A stretch of 64,000 nucleotides of DNA, taken from NCBI GenBank assembly GCA_039621445.1, contig CP154956.1, forward strand, positions 52,996,806 to 53,060,805. Direction: 5' to 3'. The notes under the pieces are model-generated. The model saw only the letters and a list, made by a program, of their open reading frames with translations. It was not told where the DNA came from and did not search any database. Below are positions 38,130 to 48,740 of this stretch, piece after piece. The position numbers were made by a program, and so were the translations under genes. How positions within the stretch are numbered: the stretch's first letter is position 1; each line of letters starts with the position of its first letter. The stretch is from Euglena gracilis. Lineage: Eukaryota > Euglenida > Euglenophyceae > Euglenales.

Positions 38130-39893
38130 AAAAAATACCATACTATACTATAATAATACTATAAATATACTATACTATACCTAATACTATACTATACTAT
38201 ACTATACTATACTATACCTATACTATACTATACTATACTATACTATATCTACTATACTATACATACTATACTAAAATACTAAATAATACTATACTATACT
38301 ATACTATACAATATATACTATATTATACTATACTATACTATACTATACTATACTATACTATACTATACTATACTATACTATACTATACTATCCTATACTA
38401 TACTATACTATACTATACTTCTATCTATACAATACTCTTCTATACTATACTATACTATACTATACTATACTATACTATACTATACTATACTATACTACAC
38501 TATACTATACTATACTATACTATACTATACTATACTATACTATACTATACTATACTATACTATACTATACTATACTATACTATACTATACTATACTATAC
38601 TATACTACTATACTATACTATACTTTCCTATACTATACTATACTATACTATACTATACTATACTAATACTATACTATACTATACTATACTATATACTATA
38701 CTATTATACTATACTATACTATACTATACTATATACTATACTATACTGTACTATAATACTATACTAACTATACTACTGTACTATACTATACTATACTATA
38801 CTATACTATACTATACTATACTATACTACTATACTATCTATACTATATACTATACTATACTATACTATACTATACTATACTATACTATACATACTATACT
38901 ATACTATACTATACTATACTATACTATACTATACTATACTATACTATACAATACTATACTATGCTATGCTATACTATACTATACTATACTATACTATACT
39001 ATACTATACTATACTATACTATACTATACTATACTATACTATACTGTACTGCACTGCACTTTCCTATACTATACCATACTGTCCTATACTGTACGATACT
39101 ATACTATACTATACTATACTATACTGTACTATACTACACTATACTATACTATACTATACTATACTATACTATACTATACTATACTATACTATACTATACT
39201 ATACTATACTATACTACACTATACTCTACCATCCTATCATATACTGTACTATACTATACTACACTATACTATACTGTACTATACTCTACTATCCTATACT
39301 ATACTATACTATACTATACTATGCTATCCTATCCTATACTATACTATCCTATACTATACTATACTATACTATACTATACGATACTATACTATACTATACT
39401 ATACTATCCTGTACTATACTATACTATACTATATTATACTATACTATACCACACTAGACTATACTATACTATACTATACTATACTATACTATACTATACT
39501 ATACTATACTATACTATACTATATTATACTATACTATACTACACTATACTATACTATACTATACTATACTATACTATACTATACTATACTATACTATACT
39601 ATACTATCTACTATACACTATACTACTACTATACTATACTATACTATACTATACTACATACTATACTACTAACTATACTATAATACTATACTATACTACT
39701 ACTACTATACTATATATACTACTGTCCATACTGTACTACACTATACTATACTATACTATACTATACTATACTATACTATACTATACTATACTATACTATA
39801 CTATACTATACTATACGATACTATACTGTACTATACTATACTATACTATACTATACTATACTATACTATACTATACTATACTATACAACACTA
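38130..39893 (+). repeat. (ACTAT)n pentanucleotide array 2
   Basis: About 1.76 kb, with more phase slips than array 1 in its first 800 bp. The CTGCACTGCACT variant string recurs at about 39046. Ends in CAACACTATACTACAC before the short transposon copy B. Confidence 0.95.
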
Positions 39894-39901
39894 TACTACA
39901 C

Positions 39902-40422
39902 CAGGGGGGGGGATAATTGATATTGGAGGCCTTCGGAAAAATTGCGGAAAAATTGCGGAAAAGTTGCGGAAATTGCGGAAAAATTGCGGAAAAATTGATA
40001 TCGGGTATGCACATTTCTGTCTGAGGGGACTTAGAAATTTTTCAATTGTGAGGTTCAGAACACCGCAACACCCACGTCGATGCAGGCGAGCACAAATCAA
40101 CACGCTTGATGTTTTTTTGCACAGGTGGGACGCACCCAATCCTGTGACCAGTGGTGCACCTGTGAGAAAAATTGGTAAACTGGGGGGAAAAAACAACAAA
40201 GCACAATGGCACACCTGTTGATCCATTTGAAGAATGGCTTGAACTCATTGCATCTTCCATCTTCGGTGGTGGGAAAAAAATTCTGCGGAAAAAAAATGAG
40301 AAAAAAATGCGGAAAAATTGCGGAAATTGCGGAAAAATTGCGGAAAATTGCGGAAAATTGCGGAAATTGCGGAAAATTGCGGAAATTGCGGAAAAATTGC
40401 GGATATCAATTTCCCCCCCCTG
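39902..40422 (+). mobile_element. CAGGGG...CCCCTG short transposon, copy B (complete)
   Basis: 521 bp. The terminal inverted repeats are CAGGGGGGGG.ATAATTGATAT and ATATCAAT..CCCCCCCCTG. The 7-bp target duplication is ACTACAC (39895-39901 and 40423-40429). Both subterminal regions carry TTGCGGAAAAA/TTGCGGAAA tandem units (39935-39995 and 40310-40400). No transposase is encoded. Non-autonomous DNA transposon; superfamily unknown, since a 7-bp duplication fits neither the 8-bp hAT rule nor the 9-bp Mutator rule. Confidence 0.85.
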
Positions 40423-40494
40423 ACTACACTATACTGTACTTATCTATACTATACTATACTATACCATACTATACTATACTATACTATCCTATAC

Positions 40495-40680
40495 TGTACC
40501 TCCCCCCCCCAAGCCCAATGAACACTAAGGTGACAATCTAGACGGTCCGAACGGGGGGTGTTCATTGGGCTTGGGGTACGGTTTCTGTGCAGATAAGGTA
40601 TATGGTGACAATCTAGACGGTCCGAACACCCCCTGTTCATTGGGCAAGGGTGTTCATTAGGCTTGGGGGGGGGGAGGTAC
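40495..40680. mobile_element. Fold-back element with 31-bp inverted ends
   Basis: GTACCTCCCCCCCCCCAAGC continuing CCAATGAACAC at the left is matched, with one difference, by the reverse complement of the right end (GTGTTCATTAGGCTTGGGGG through AGGTAC). The interior holds two copies of GACAATCTAGACGGTCCGAA and further GTTCATTGGGC pieces. It is inserted in ACTAT repeats, so a target duplication cannot be read. Confidence 0.85.
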
Positions 40681-40779
40681 CATACTATGCCATAATGTAC
40701 CATACTATACTATACTGTACTGTTATCTCATGAAACCAGCTCCTGAATGAAAACACTAAGCACATAAAAGAAGCAGTCA

Positions 40780-40816
40780 TAGTAGCAGCAGCAGCAGCAC
40801 CAGAAGCAGCAGCAGC
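40780..40816 (+). repeat. (CAG)n short tract
   Basis: AGCAGCAGCAGCAGCACCAG and a further AGCAGCAGCAGCAGG. Confidence 0.85.
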
Positions 40817-41447
40817 AGGGTAAAAATATTTAGTCAGAAGTCGGCATTATTTTTGCCATTTTTGCATATGCATTTTTTTTTGGCACTGCAATACTCAATT
40901 GTTGGGGTGTCTTTGTGGAATTGTTGGGGTGACTTTTTGGGGATATGTTGTTGATCTGACAATTTCAACAAATGCACACCCGCATCTGCATGATGAACAA
41001 ATTAGCAGCAGCTCCCTTCAATGAATGGGCTTCAAGGGCAATGCAATTCCAATCATGCTCCTGAACAGCTCGCTTCAAATCCTTCTGTGAATATTAGAAA
41101 GATGTTGTTGTATGCGTTCGGGATAAAATCTGCTTTCTTTTCAACAAAAGCTGAAATGGTGCACAGATATTGAGAATGCAAATAAAAGGGGGGGAAATGA
41201 TTTTTTTCAATAATAATAATAATATGTTGTCATAATCTCAGATGTCAAAGCCCCAAAAAGAAAATCACCGGTTCTCCGGGATGATGATTTGAAATTTCAA
41301 AAAAAAAACGGTCAATCACCAGCAGGGGGAGGGGTGAATTTTCGGTTTTATGGACCAACAAAGGGCCGGATGCCACTCGCGTTTTAAGCGGTTTTTTCAT
41401 CCAAAGCAAAAATTCGGTTCTCCAACACCAAAATTTGTTGTTTCAAC

Positions 41448-41816
41448 CTAAAAACTTGTTGATTCACCGAATTCTCGGTTCTCATCAAAGTTTCGCACAA
41501 ATTTGTAGATTTTCCTGATTTTTCTCAAGCATTTTGTCATAAAAAATGCGCAAAAATCAGGAGGTAACTCGACATCGCGAACGGTTCGTCCAGCCGAGGG
41601 TGATTTAAGTCCGGAGACTTTTGTAGAGAGTGTGTGAACGCGTTTTTGTAAGTCAAAAGTGGTTGTTTGCAGTTTTGTGTGTTGGGTGTTCAGATCCGCA
41701 AATGCGAATTCAATAGGCTTTTGCTCAACAACTAGAAGAGCAGATTGCTCGTTTGGAGCAAACTTCCTGCAATTGCAGTGAATTTTCCCAAAACATGCCA
41801 GCACAACATTGCACAC
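41448..41816 (-). CDS. Coiled-coil-like hypothetical ORF, minus strand
   Basis: 123 codons with FADLNTQHTKLQTTTFDLQK and VHTLSTKVSGLKSP, a heptad-like run of Leu/Thr/Ala. The same kind of sequence is encoded on the opposite strand at 41809-42270, and the two share nucleotide words (TGCGGATCTGA), so they are inverted copies of one repeat-built coding sequence. No homologue recognised; could be a structural protein fragment. Confidence 0.35.
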   Translation of the reverse strand: MCNVVLACFGKIHCNCRKFAPNEQSALLVVEQKPIEFAFADLNTQHTKLQTTTFDLQKRVHTLSTKVSGLKSPSAGRTVRDVELPPDFCAFFMTKCLRKIRKIYKFVRNFDENREFGESTSF

Positions 41817-42270
41817 TCAAATGGCGGAAATTGCGCATCGGCAGGATTTCCTCCATGAAAAGTGGCAAAACTACATAAAACACCTCGAAACCGCTTCGGT
41901 AGCACTCCGAACCGCTACGGCGGACCTTCAAGGCCGCGATTTGGTCATTACTACACACCAAACCGCAAATGCGGACTTCCAAACTGTGTTTGCGGATCTG
42001 AAAACTGCTTCTGCGGATGGTTCGGGTCTACAAACCGCATTTGGAGACTTGCAACACCGTTTTGCGGAACTTTCAACCACAAATCCCAATATGGGAGCAC
42101 TCAGATCCACTGTAACTGATTTGCACAATCAGTTGCAAGTGGATGTGAGCAAAATCGAATCCACGTTTGCGGAATTGGGTGCCCGGTGCACAGGTAATCA
42201 GAAATCAATTCCAAAATTGGTCAGTTTGGACTCCCCCTCATGCAGCGTGAAATACAAAATATTTTGGTAA
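41809..42270 (+). CDS. Coiled-coil-like hypothetical ORF, plus strand
   Basis: 153 codons of regular helix-forming sequence: KHLETASVALRTATADLQ, FQTVFADLKTASADGSGLQT, AFGDLQHRFAELSTT and VTDLHNQLQVDVSKIESTFA. Spacing of Leu/Phe/Val suggests an extended coiled coil made from an 11- to 14-residue unit (TA.ADLQ). No signal peptide or membrane segment. The start is uncertain (ATG at 41820 or 41853). I do not recognise a family. Confidence 0.4.
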   Translation: MHTQMAEIAHRQDFLHEKWQNYIKHLETASVALRTATADLQGRDLVITTHQTANADFQTVFADLKTASADGSGLQTAFGDLQHRFAELSTTNPNMGALRSTVTDLHNQLQVDVSKIESTFAELGARCTGNQKSIPKLVSLDSPSCSVKYKIFW

Positions 42271-43216
42271 AATATTTACACATAAGAATGCAAAAAAAAG
42301 GGAAATAGAGGTCAAGAAATGAAGAACCAATGAGTGGTTTTGAGGAACTGGAAAATAAGAACGTAGAAAATATGCAGCCATCAGGTGACACGGCATGTCG
42401 GTGCGACAAGTTCTTGCTTGTGTCAAAGGCAAATATGACAACACCGCCACCCACCACAAACCAGAGAACTTTTTTATAGGAGGTCAATAGTGGCCCTGGA
42501 TGGTCTCAAACATGCCATTTTTTTTGGACAGAATTGACAAATATTTTCAATGCAAAGCTCCGGAAGGAACAACATCACCTTTTGGGGGTGTTCCCTCCCC
42601 CCCCTTGACCGGGGGGGGGGGGTCGGACCTCTCCCATCTGCCCATATATCGAAAAGGTATGGCATGGTTAGGGCAGCCGTGTATAAGCCATGAAGGCTTC
42701 GATGTCAGGCAGTAAAAATCAACCCGGCGCATTGTGCCGGGCCAAAAATCGGGTATTTTGGCTGCACCACTGTTTAGGGGTGGTCCCGGGTCCAGACCCG
42801 CGAGGTGTCCAGACCTCACCTGCCAAGAAAGACCCCCCCCCCCTGTGCTCGAAGGGGGACACACTTTAAGCTGTGACACCGGCTCGAACCCTAATTGGGG
42901 TATCAATCCCATTTGAACAGGGAGGTGAACTACCCCCTGGGCCCGATCTGCCAGAAAATGCACAATAAGTTGCTCGGCATCATTTTATTGTGCAATTTCT
43001 GAAAGCCAGGACCTGAGCTTGCACCACTCCAGGCAATTGTTGCTTCAGAGCTGAACATTGGGGATCTTTGCTTCAACAAAATTAACATCTCGAAACTTCT
43101 TCGAATAATTTGACGTTGTTTGTATGAATGAGACAGAAAATGGAAAACATAAATTAACAAACATTTTGGAGGTCAGCAGGACAGGCGGGGTGAAAATACT
43201 GGACGGGGTCATAATC

Positions 43217-43353
43217 CCGCCGCCCCCCCCCCCCCCCCCCCCCCCCGCCCCCCCCCCCCCCCCCCCCCCCCCTCCCCCCCCTCCCCCCCCCGCCCCCCCC
43301 CCCCCCCCCCCTCCCGCCCCCCCCCCCCCCTCACCACCCCCCCCCCTCCCCCT
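43217..43353 (+). repeat. 137-bp C tract
   Basis: More than nine in ten bases are C, with single G, T or TCA interruptions. Antisense it is a G tract. Poly-Pro and poly-Gly ORFs across it are artefacts. Confidence 0.95.
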
Positions 43354-43717
43354 ATGTAACATCACGCACTGCCAACTTCTGCAGGCATGACCCCTCCAAA
43401 CAGGTGGAGTAGGTGTTTTTGCAGTGAATTGATGTGTGCAGGGGGCTCTGCTCTTGCAGTTGTAGATGAGACGCCGTGTTCGACCCATTGCATCGTTGCA
43501 ACGTTGCATCCCGCAAATGTTCTCAAATTTGCGATTCTTTCCGTTTACTGACCGCGGATCCCCCGGAAGTCGAGGGGGCTTGGGCACACAACCACTTTTG
43601 GAAAAAAGCAGGGCTTCAATGAAATTTCATTTTGCAGTTGTACGAAATCGCGAATTGATCAATATTAGTGCATTTGCATTAAACTGTTTTAACCAGGGAC
43701 TTCTTTAGGACGCAGGG

Positions 43718-43880
43718 AGGTGCAGCCAGCCATCTGGAAAAAGGTCCTGGTGAGACCCCCTGGGGTGCAACAGGCATAAAAAAAGGCCCCAATCCAGCTG
43801 GTTTGGCACCTCTCATCCAAGTTGGAGACAAAACCCCCAATACCCTCAAAAACACCATTTTTGGCCTTTTTTTGATGATG
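43718..43880 (+). repeat. Dispersed repeat R6, copy 1
   Basis: Contains the short module CATCTGGAAAAAGGTCCTGG and then CCAATCCAGCTGGTTTGGCA and CACCATTTTTGGCC. Related to 44899-45057 and 59218-59385 by the shared AATCCAGCTGGGTTGG core and a downstream purine-rich segment. Confidence 0.55.
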
Positions 43881-44898
43881 TTGGTGAAAAACTCTTTTGC
43901 TCAGCTCGGTTGCACCGGCTGCCCAACTTTATTCGGACCCCCCAGAAAAGGGGATCCGCGCCTGGCTGGGTGCTGTTGGTAAGAAAACAGACGCTGCACC
44001 CGGGGTGGTCCCCTGCACCTTCAAAATTCCCTTTTCTTGACCCTTCCATCATCAAGAAACGTCATGCATTTAATGTCTCGGAACATGGAATACTGTTTCT
44101 GGGTGACTACAAATGCCCACCTGCTTGAAATCATTTTTGCACAGAACGGAAGCAAAACTACAGAGACTAACCATGAACAGAAAAAGAGCAGAAAAGCCAA
44201 CAAAAAAATCAGCACACCAGTTGTTTGTGATACTGGCTTTCATAGCTTTCCAACAGCTCAATAAGGAATTCATAATCACCACTGCTTTGATCCAGTGCCT
44301 ACACCAACAAGGCGAATAGTCTACATAAAGAAAACACTCTTCAACGAGCTGTCCTGGGTCTCAAAATGGTTCACAATCATATCCACGCAACGTTCTCAAA
44401 CACTTTACTCAATACTCCCAAAAGAGAGAAAAAAAGACAGAAAAATGGTCAAGCTCCTGTTTAAAACACTGGCCTATTTTACAATTAACGCCAATAGTTT
44501 AAGAAATGTTTTGACAAAATTATTGAAATGAATTGTCAGGTTTTTGGAATTTTTGACAACATTTTTGGAAAATTTTCAATAATTCTTGCAAAATTTGACA
44601 ATATTTTTGCAAAATATTGACTGTATTTTTGAAATCTTGTGACAGAAATTATGATAGCTGGCTGGGGAATAAAAGCAAATGACAATTGCTTCAGTGCCAA
44701 AATAGCCTCTCATTTTGATCCTTTTGAAAATAAACAAAAAGGGGAAAAGAACACGGGATGTGATCATCAAGGCAAATTCCAGCTCATCATTGTATGTGGC
44801 AGTGACAATTACAAAGTGCTACTTTGGCTGTCGCAGGATGTGTGCAAGGAATTTCTTAAGGAACTAGATGGAAAAGGGTGATGACTGAACCATTGGGC

Positions 44899-45054
44899 GT
44901 GTGGGGGGGTCCTACTGGTTGCCAGGCTGGACCCGGCTGACACCCGAGAACAGCCAAAAAAACCCAAATCCAGCTGGGTTGGACTTTTTAGGGCAAAAAC
45001 CTCCTCCAAAAAGTACCAAACCCCCCAAAATTTTCGAAAATGGCCATTTTTAAT

Positions 45055-45057
<3 letters not shown>
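44899..45057 (+). repeat. Dispersed repeat R6, copy 2
   Basis: G run, GGCTGGACCC, CCCAAATCCAGCTGGGTTGG, AAAACC..CC and AATGGCCATTTTT, the same order as 59218-59385. Confidence 0.6.
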
Positions 45058-45109
<52 letters not shown>

Positions 45110-45120
45110 CTATATATATC
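45058..45120 (+). repeat. (CA)n-(TA)n microsatellite
   Basis: CACACA tract passing into TATATA with CTATATAT interruptions. It forms the left flank of the transposase-bearing element. Confidence 0.9.
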
Positions 45121-45312
45121 TATATATATGGCCATATGCCATAAGGGGACCTACCAAAATTTTTTCTTCCCAGAACCCCCCCCCCGTTTTTGAGGGCGCT
45201 GAGTTCAAAAAACGCCTTTTCATGACCATTTGGAATGCTGGGGCAGAACTTTCCACCACTGATGACGAGTTTCTCAACACCACCATTCATCACCATTTTC
45301 GTCAGGGTTCGC

Positions 45313-45360
45313 TTAGGGTTAGGGTTAGGGTTAGGGTTAGGGTTAGGGTTAGAGTTAGGG
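45313..45360 (+). repeat. Interstitial telomeric tract, eight TTAGGG units
   Basis: Six TTAGGG, one TTAGAG and one TTAGGG, exactly 48 bp, in frame with the transposase fragment that follows (it reads Leu-Gly repeats). Confidence 0.95.
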
Positions 45361-45795
45361 AGCGAGGCAGCATTTATCTTCACAGATGGTCTGCGGGCAT
45401 ACCTGGGCGTGAAGAAATTGGGATACAAAAATCAACACGTGTGGCCCAACCAGGGCGAGTGGGTGGCAGAAAATAAAGTTGATGGGAAAAAGATGTCCGT
45501 CCACACGCAGTCCGTCGACGGCATGTGGGGGCACCTCAAGACGTGGCTCAGAGCAAGGAGAGGGGTGCATTCCATGTATCTCCCGGGCTACGTGTCATGT
45601 TTCGAGTGGCGGGCAAGAACAAAAGAGGAGAACAGGTTCAACGCCTTCCTCGAGGGGCTGTGCGAACACCATCAGCAGCTACGTGCAGAGCACCTCGGTG
45701 AAGCAAGCGAAAACCCCAACAACCTGGACTTCTCAAGGCTGTTGGTCGAGGACGACATCGGTGTCCCTCGACACCAAAAACGGTGTTTCTCAACA
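45361..45795 (+). pseudogene. C-terminal half of an ISXO2/Merlin-type DDE transposase
   Basis: Immediately after the TTAGGG tract the frame reads FIFTDGLRAYLGVKKLGY (an Asp of the DDE triad, codon 45385-45387), then QHVWPNQGEWV, then VHTQSVDGMWGHLKTWLRAR followed by GVHSMYLPGYVSCFEWRAR. This is the HTN..E..W..LK pattern typical of ISXO2-like (IS1595/Merlin) transposases, except that the usual Glu/Asn is Asp in SVDGMW (45517-45519). The N-terminal DNA-binding region and first catalytic Asp are absent, replaced by the telomeric tract, so the protein cannot be active. The open frame continues past 45795 into TA repeats without meaning. Confidence 0.65.
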
Positions 45796-45868
45796 CCACC
45801 ATGCCCAAGGTACACCCATGCCGTCCTTTTCAATGGTAGGTCCCCTTGTGGCATATATCCATATATAT

Positions 45869-45978
45869 ATATATATATATACATATATATCTATCTATCT
45901 ATATCTATATCTATATCTATATCTATATCCATATCCATATCCATATCTATATCTATATCTATATCAATATATATTGAT
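45869..45978 (+). repeat. (TATATC)n microsatellite
   Basis: TA repeats followed by TATCTA/TATATC/CATATC hexamers. Confidence 0.92.
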
Positions 45979-46079
45979 CCCTTTCTGAAAAAAAATCGGC
46001 GTCAAATTATTTGTGCCAAAATTTTTTTCAGCCCAGCCCAGCTTTGCTGGGCCGCAAAAAGCAGAGGGGAAATGCACTG

Positions 46080-46250
46080 GCCCGCTTGAAAAAAAAATGC
46101 ACAAAAATGTGCAGTAATGCAAAAAAAAATGCACAAGAAATGCACATTTTTTTTGAAAAAAAATCTGCAAAAATGTGCAAAGCTGAGTAAAAAAAGTGCA
46201 CAAATCACGAAAACACAAAAATTGCCCAAACATGCAAAAATGGCACCAAA
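46080..46250 (+). repeat. ATGCACAAAAA-type degenerate repeat
   Basis: Repeated TGCACAAAAATGTGCA-like words with variable A runs. It resembles the interior of the short element at 52001-52448 (ATGCAAAAAA units) in style. No gene. Confidence 0.6.
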
Positions 46251-46845
46251 TTCACAACAATTGGAAAGAATTATGTGGAAAATGTCAGTTTCAATTTTTC
46301 AGAAATTTTGAAAAAAAATCATACGCAAATAAATAATGCGGAAAAAATGCGAAATGCTTTTTTTCCCTGAAAATTTTTATTTCCGTTCTACCGGGGGTTA
46401 CGCAACCCTCAGCTTTAAACCTGGCCAAAATGCCCTAAAAAGCCCCCAAAAGTCAAAATAAATAAGATAAAATGATTGCAAAAACACCAAAATGGCCTAA
46501 AAAGGCTTGAAATGACCTCAAATTTATCACAAATAGGCCGAAATTTGGGCGAAATGGGGGCAAAATTGCACATACGCTTTGAGTCATAGAAATTTGATTT
46601 TCTCGCCCAAATATGACTCCACCCAATGCCCCAGAAATAAGAGGTTTTGGGGGGGGGTTGAACCAAAATTTTTTGGGTTGCGTCCATATGAAGCATTTTT
46701 CATCCCATATACTTAAAAAGCAGAAAAACTGACAGTTTTGGTGAAAATATCCTTAAAAACATCCAAACATTACAATACAGTGCAGCAGATTTTCCCCAGT
46801 TCCCAATCAGGCTTCGACAATTTGATAAAACGTGACCCCTATTTG

Positions 46846-46892
46846 CCCCCCCCCCCCAATTGGCCAGAGCCCCGTTGGCCAATTAGGGGGGG
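46846..46892. repeat. Small fold-back, C run and AATTGGCC arms
   Basis: A C run with AATTGGCC, an 11-base loop, and GGCCAATTA with a G run. GGCCAATTAGGG recurs at about 46969 before another C run. Confidence 0.7.
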
Positions 46893-47754
46893 TACTCATT
46901 TCAAGGTAAAATGCCTTATAATAAGGATTTTTTGGCGGTTCGCGACTACAAAGGCTGGGCCCAAAATGGCCAATTAGGGTAACCCCCCCCCCCTATGTCT
47001 GGGCCACCTGGCTTGATTTGAAGCTGTTACCAAAGGCTTTTGACAAATTAACACGGATTTGGGATCGTACGTTTGTTTCTTCTTTGGGATCATGTGTTCC
47101 AAAAAAAATTGCTCAAAATACAGAAAATCAAATCTGTGATCGCTGATCATCAGATTCCACAGTTCAGTTGCGATGTTGCCCCTCGATCGAAAGCACTCTT
47201 CAAGGGCTTTCAACAAATGGACACAGATTCCAACCAATATTTACAGAAATCTTATGTGGTCGCCAAAAAAAACCTTTTCGACCTATTGAACAGAAAACCC
47301 CAATTTCTAGCAAAAAAAAACACCGAAATGTTGCTCAGTACTCGCATTTTGGTCATTTTTGACCCTTTCAAATTCGAAATATGGGCCAATTGTCCATTAG
47401 ACTGTTGGGTCCACCGACTTATTCCCTCAACCTGACAGCCCCCCCCCAGCCTAGGTCGGGAGCCCTTCTTTTGCATTTTTTGGAACAATGCCAAATATCC
47501 CTTTTTAAAAAAAATTAACAAAACAATCCTGTGTGATTTTGGACTTGAGGAAAATTTTAAATGGGAATTTCATTTGGATTTTCCCATCAACCAGCACCAA
47601 TATTTTTTTCAACCACACCCCCTAGCAAATTGGATTGTTTCGACCTAGATCGGGGGAGGGGGGGGGTCAGAGGCCGAACCCCAACTCTTTCCCCTGACTC
47701 TTCGTGAAGCCCAAATTACGGCCATTTTTCGGCCAATTTTGGCCATTCTGGGGC

Positions 47755-47947
47755 CGTTTTGGGCAGTTTTCGGGGTCAAAAAATCGATGTTTCCAAAATA
47801 TCCCGGAAATGAAGCAAAAGCAAAAGAAATGTCCGGAGACCTAAATTGAAGCCCTTGCAATGCCCTATCTAACAGTATTTTGATTTCCCCGCAACTCCCC
47901 GCCCAGCCCGAGTTATGGCCATTTTTCCGGCCGATTTTGGCCGTTTT
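47755..47947 (+). repeat. Dispersed repeat R4, copy 2
   Basis: Same block order as 33360-33545, including CCCTATCTAACAGTATTTTG and CCCCGCAACTCCCCGCCCAG. An extra partial copy of its TTACGGCCATTTTTCGGCCA end lies just upstream at about 47713-47745. Confidence 0.7.
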
Positions 47948-48439
47948 GTACAGTTTTGGCTTCTGACTTAGCCGTTTCGGCCATTTTGGGGTCAAAAAAA
48001 TTTTGGGGTCGGAAAAATTGAAAAATGTTTTTTTGCCTGAAACCATATTTTTGGCCTCCCAGACCTGGAAAAACTGTGAAAAGCCAAAAAAAATGAGCGT
48101 TTTTCAACCCCCCTGGCCCCCGTTATTGGCCTGAAAACCATGTAGTCTGGGTCAAAAACGGGTCAAAAAAGTCGAAAAAAATCGAAAAAATTTGCAATGC
48201 TGGTCTTTTCGGCCTTCCATTGCGTGCAAGCTTAAGAGCTCAGCACTATTCAAAACCTGGTCTGTGCTCTGATACTGTAAGTTATCGTAAATTGCACGTA
48301 TGTAATAGGGGGCGTGAGGGTAGCCAGGCGCAACATGACTGAGAGGGAAGTCGAAAGATGGAAAATGGGGGAATGCCAACACGTACACGCCACACCGGTC
48401 TTCCCCCAAAGTACCCCTCGATCTAAAAACAGCTGATGA

Positions 48440-48740
48440 GAGCACGTTTTTTTGACTGTGTGCATGTGGACCAAACACGTTTATCTGCCAAAAACCGTGT
48501 TCTGACCACATTTTTGACGGTGCACATGTGGACAGAACACGCTTTCCTGCCCAAGAATAAACGTGTTTTTTCACCGCGCACACGTGGACTGAACACATTT
48601 ATCTGCCAAAAGCACTGTGTTCTGAAAACGTTTTTTTTTTGTCAAAATACGTGTTGCCCCATTTTTGTACACATGTTCACCATAATTGCCATTTTTTGCG
48701 CAAATCACGTGGACTTGATCATGGTTTTCCTCACGACGCT
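48440..48740 (+). repeat. Minisatellite of about 60-65 bp
   Basis: Four degenerate units built on ACACGTTTATCTGCCAAAA, CCGTGTTCTGA and TTTTTGACGGTGCACATGTG followed by GAC. The units differ by several bases and indels. ORFs over it (Thr/Cys/His-rich) are not conserved between units. Confidence 0.75.

Larger units (their letters stand above)
45121..45868 (+). mobile_element. Merlin/ISXO2-like element relic with 35-bp inverted ends
   Basis: The left end (45121-45156: ATATGGCCATATGCCATAAG, GGGACCTACCA) and right end (45834-45868: TGGTAGGTCCCCTTGTGGCA, TATATCCATATATA) are inverted copies with about three mismatches. Both run out into TA microsatellites. Inside lie a telomeric tract and the C-terminal half of an ISXO2-type transposase. 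Only about 750 bp, so it is a deletion derivative. Confidence 0.65.

Noticed and set aside
36125-39683. Very long tyrosine/isoleucine/leucine ORFs
   Set aside because: They are the stop-free translation of the 5-bp ACTAT repeat in all three frames; no gene.
39935-40405. TTGCGGAAAAA units considered as a CRISPR array
   Set aside because: Units are about 11 bp with no spacers, lie within a transposon and in a eukaryotic context.
40206-40541. ORFs rich in Ile-Ala-Glu-Asn-Cys-Gly-Lys
   Set aside because: They read the TTGCGGAAA units of the short transposon.
42840-42910. B-box-like words (GGCTCGAACCC, also near 62133 and 62868) considered as tRNA or SINE promoters
   Set aside because: No A box at the right distance and no cloverleaf could be drawn.
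43045-43587. Poly-Gly and poly-Pro ORFs
   Set aside because: Direct translation of the 137-bp C tract.
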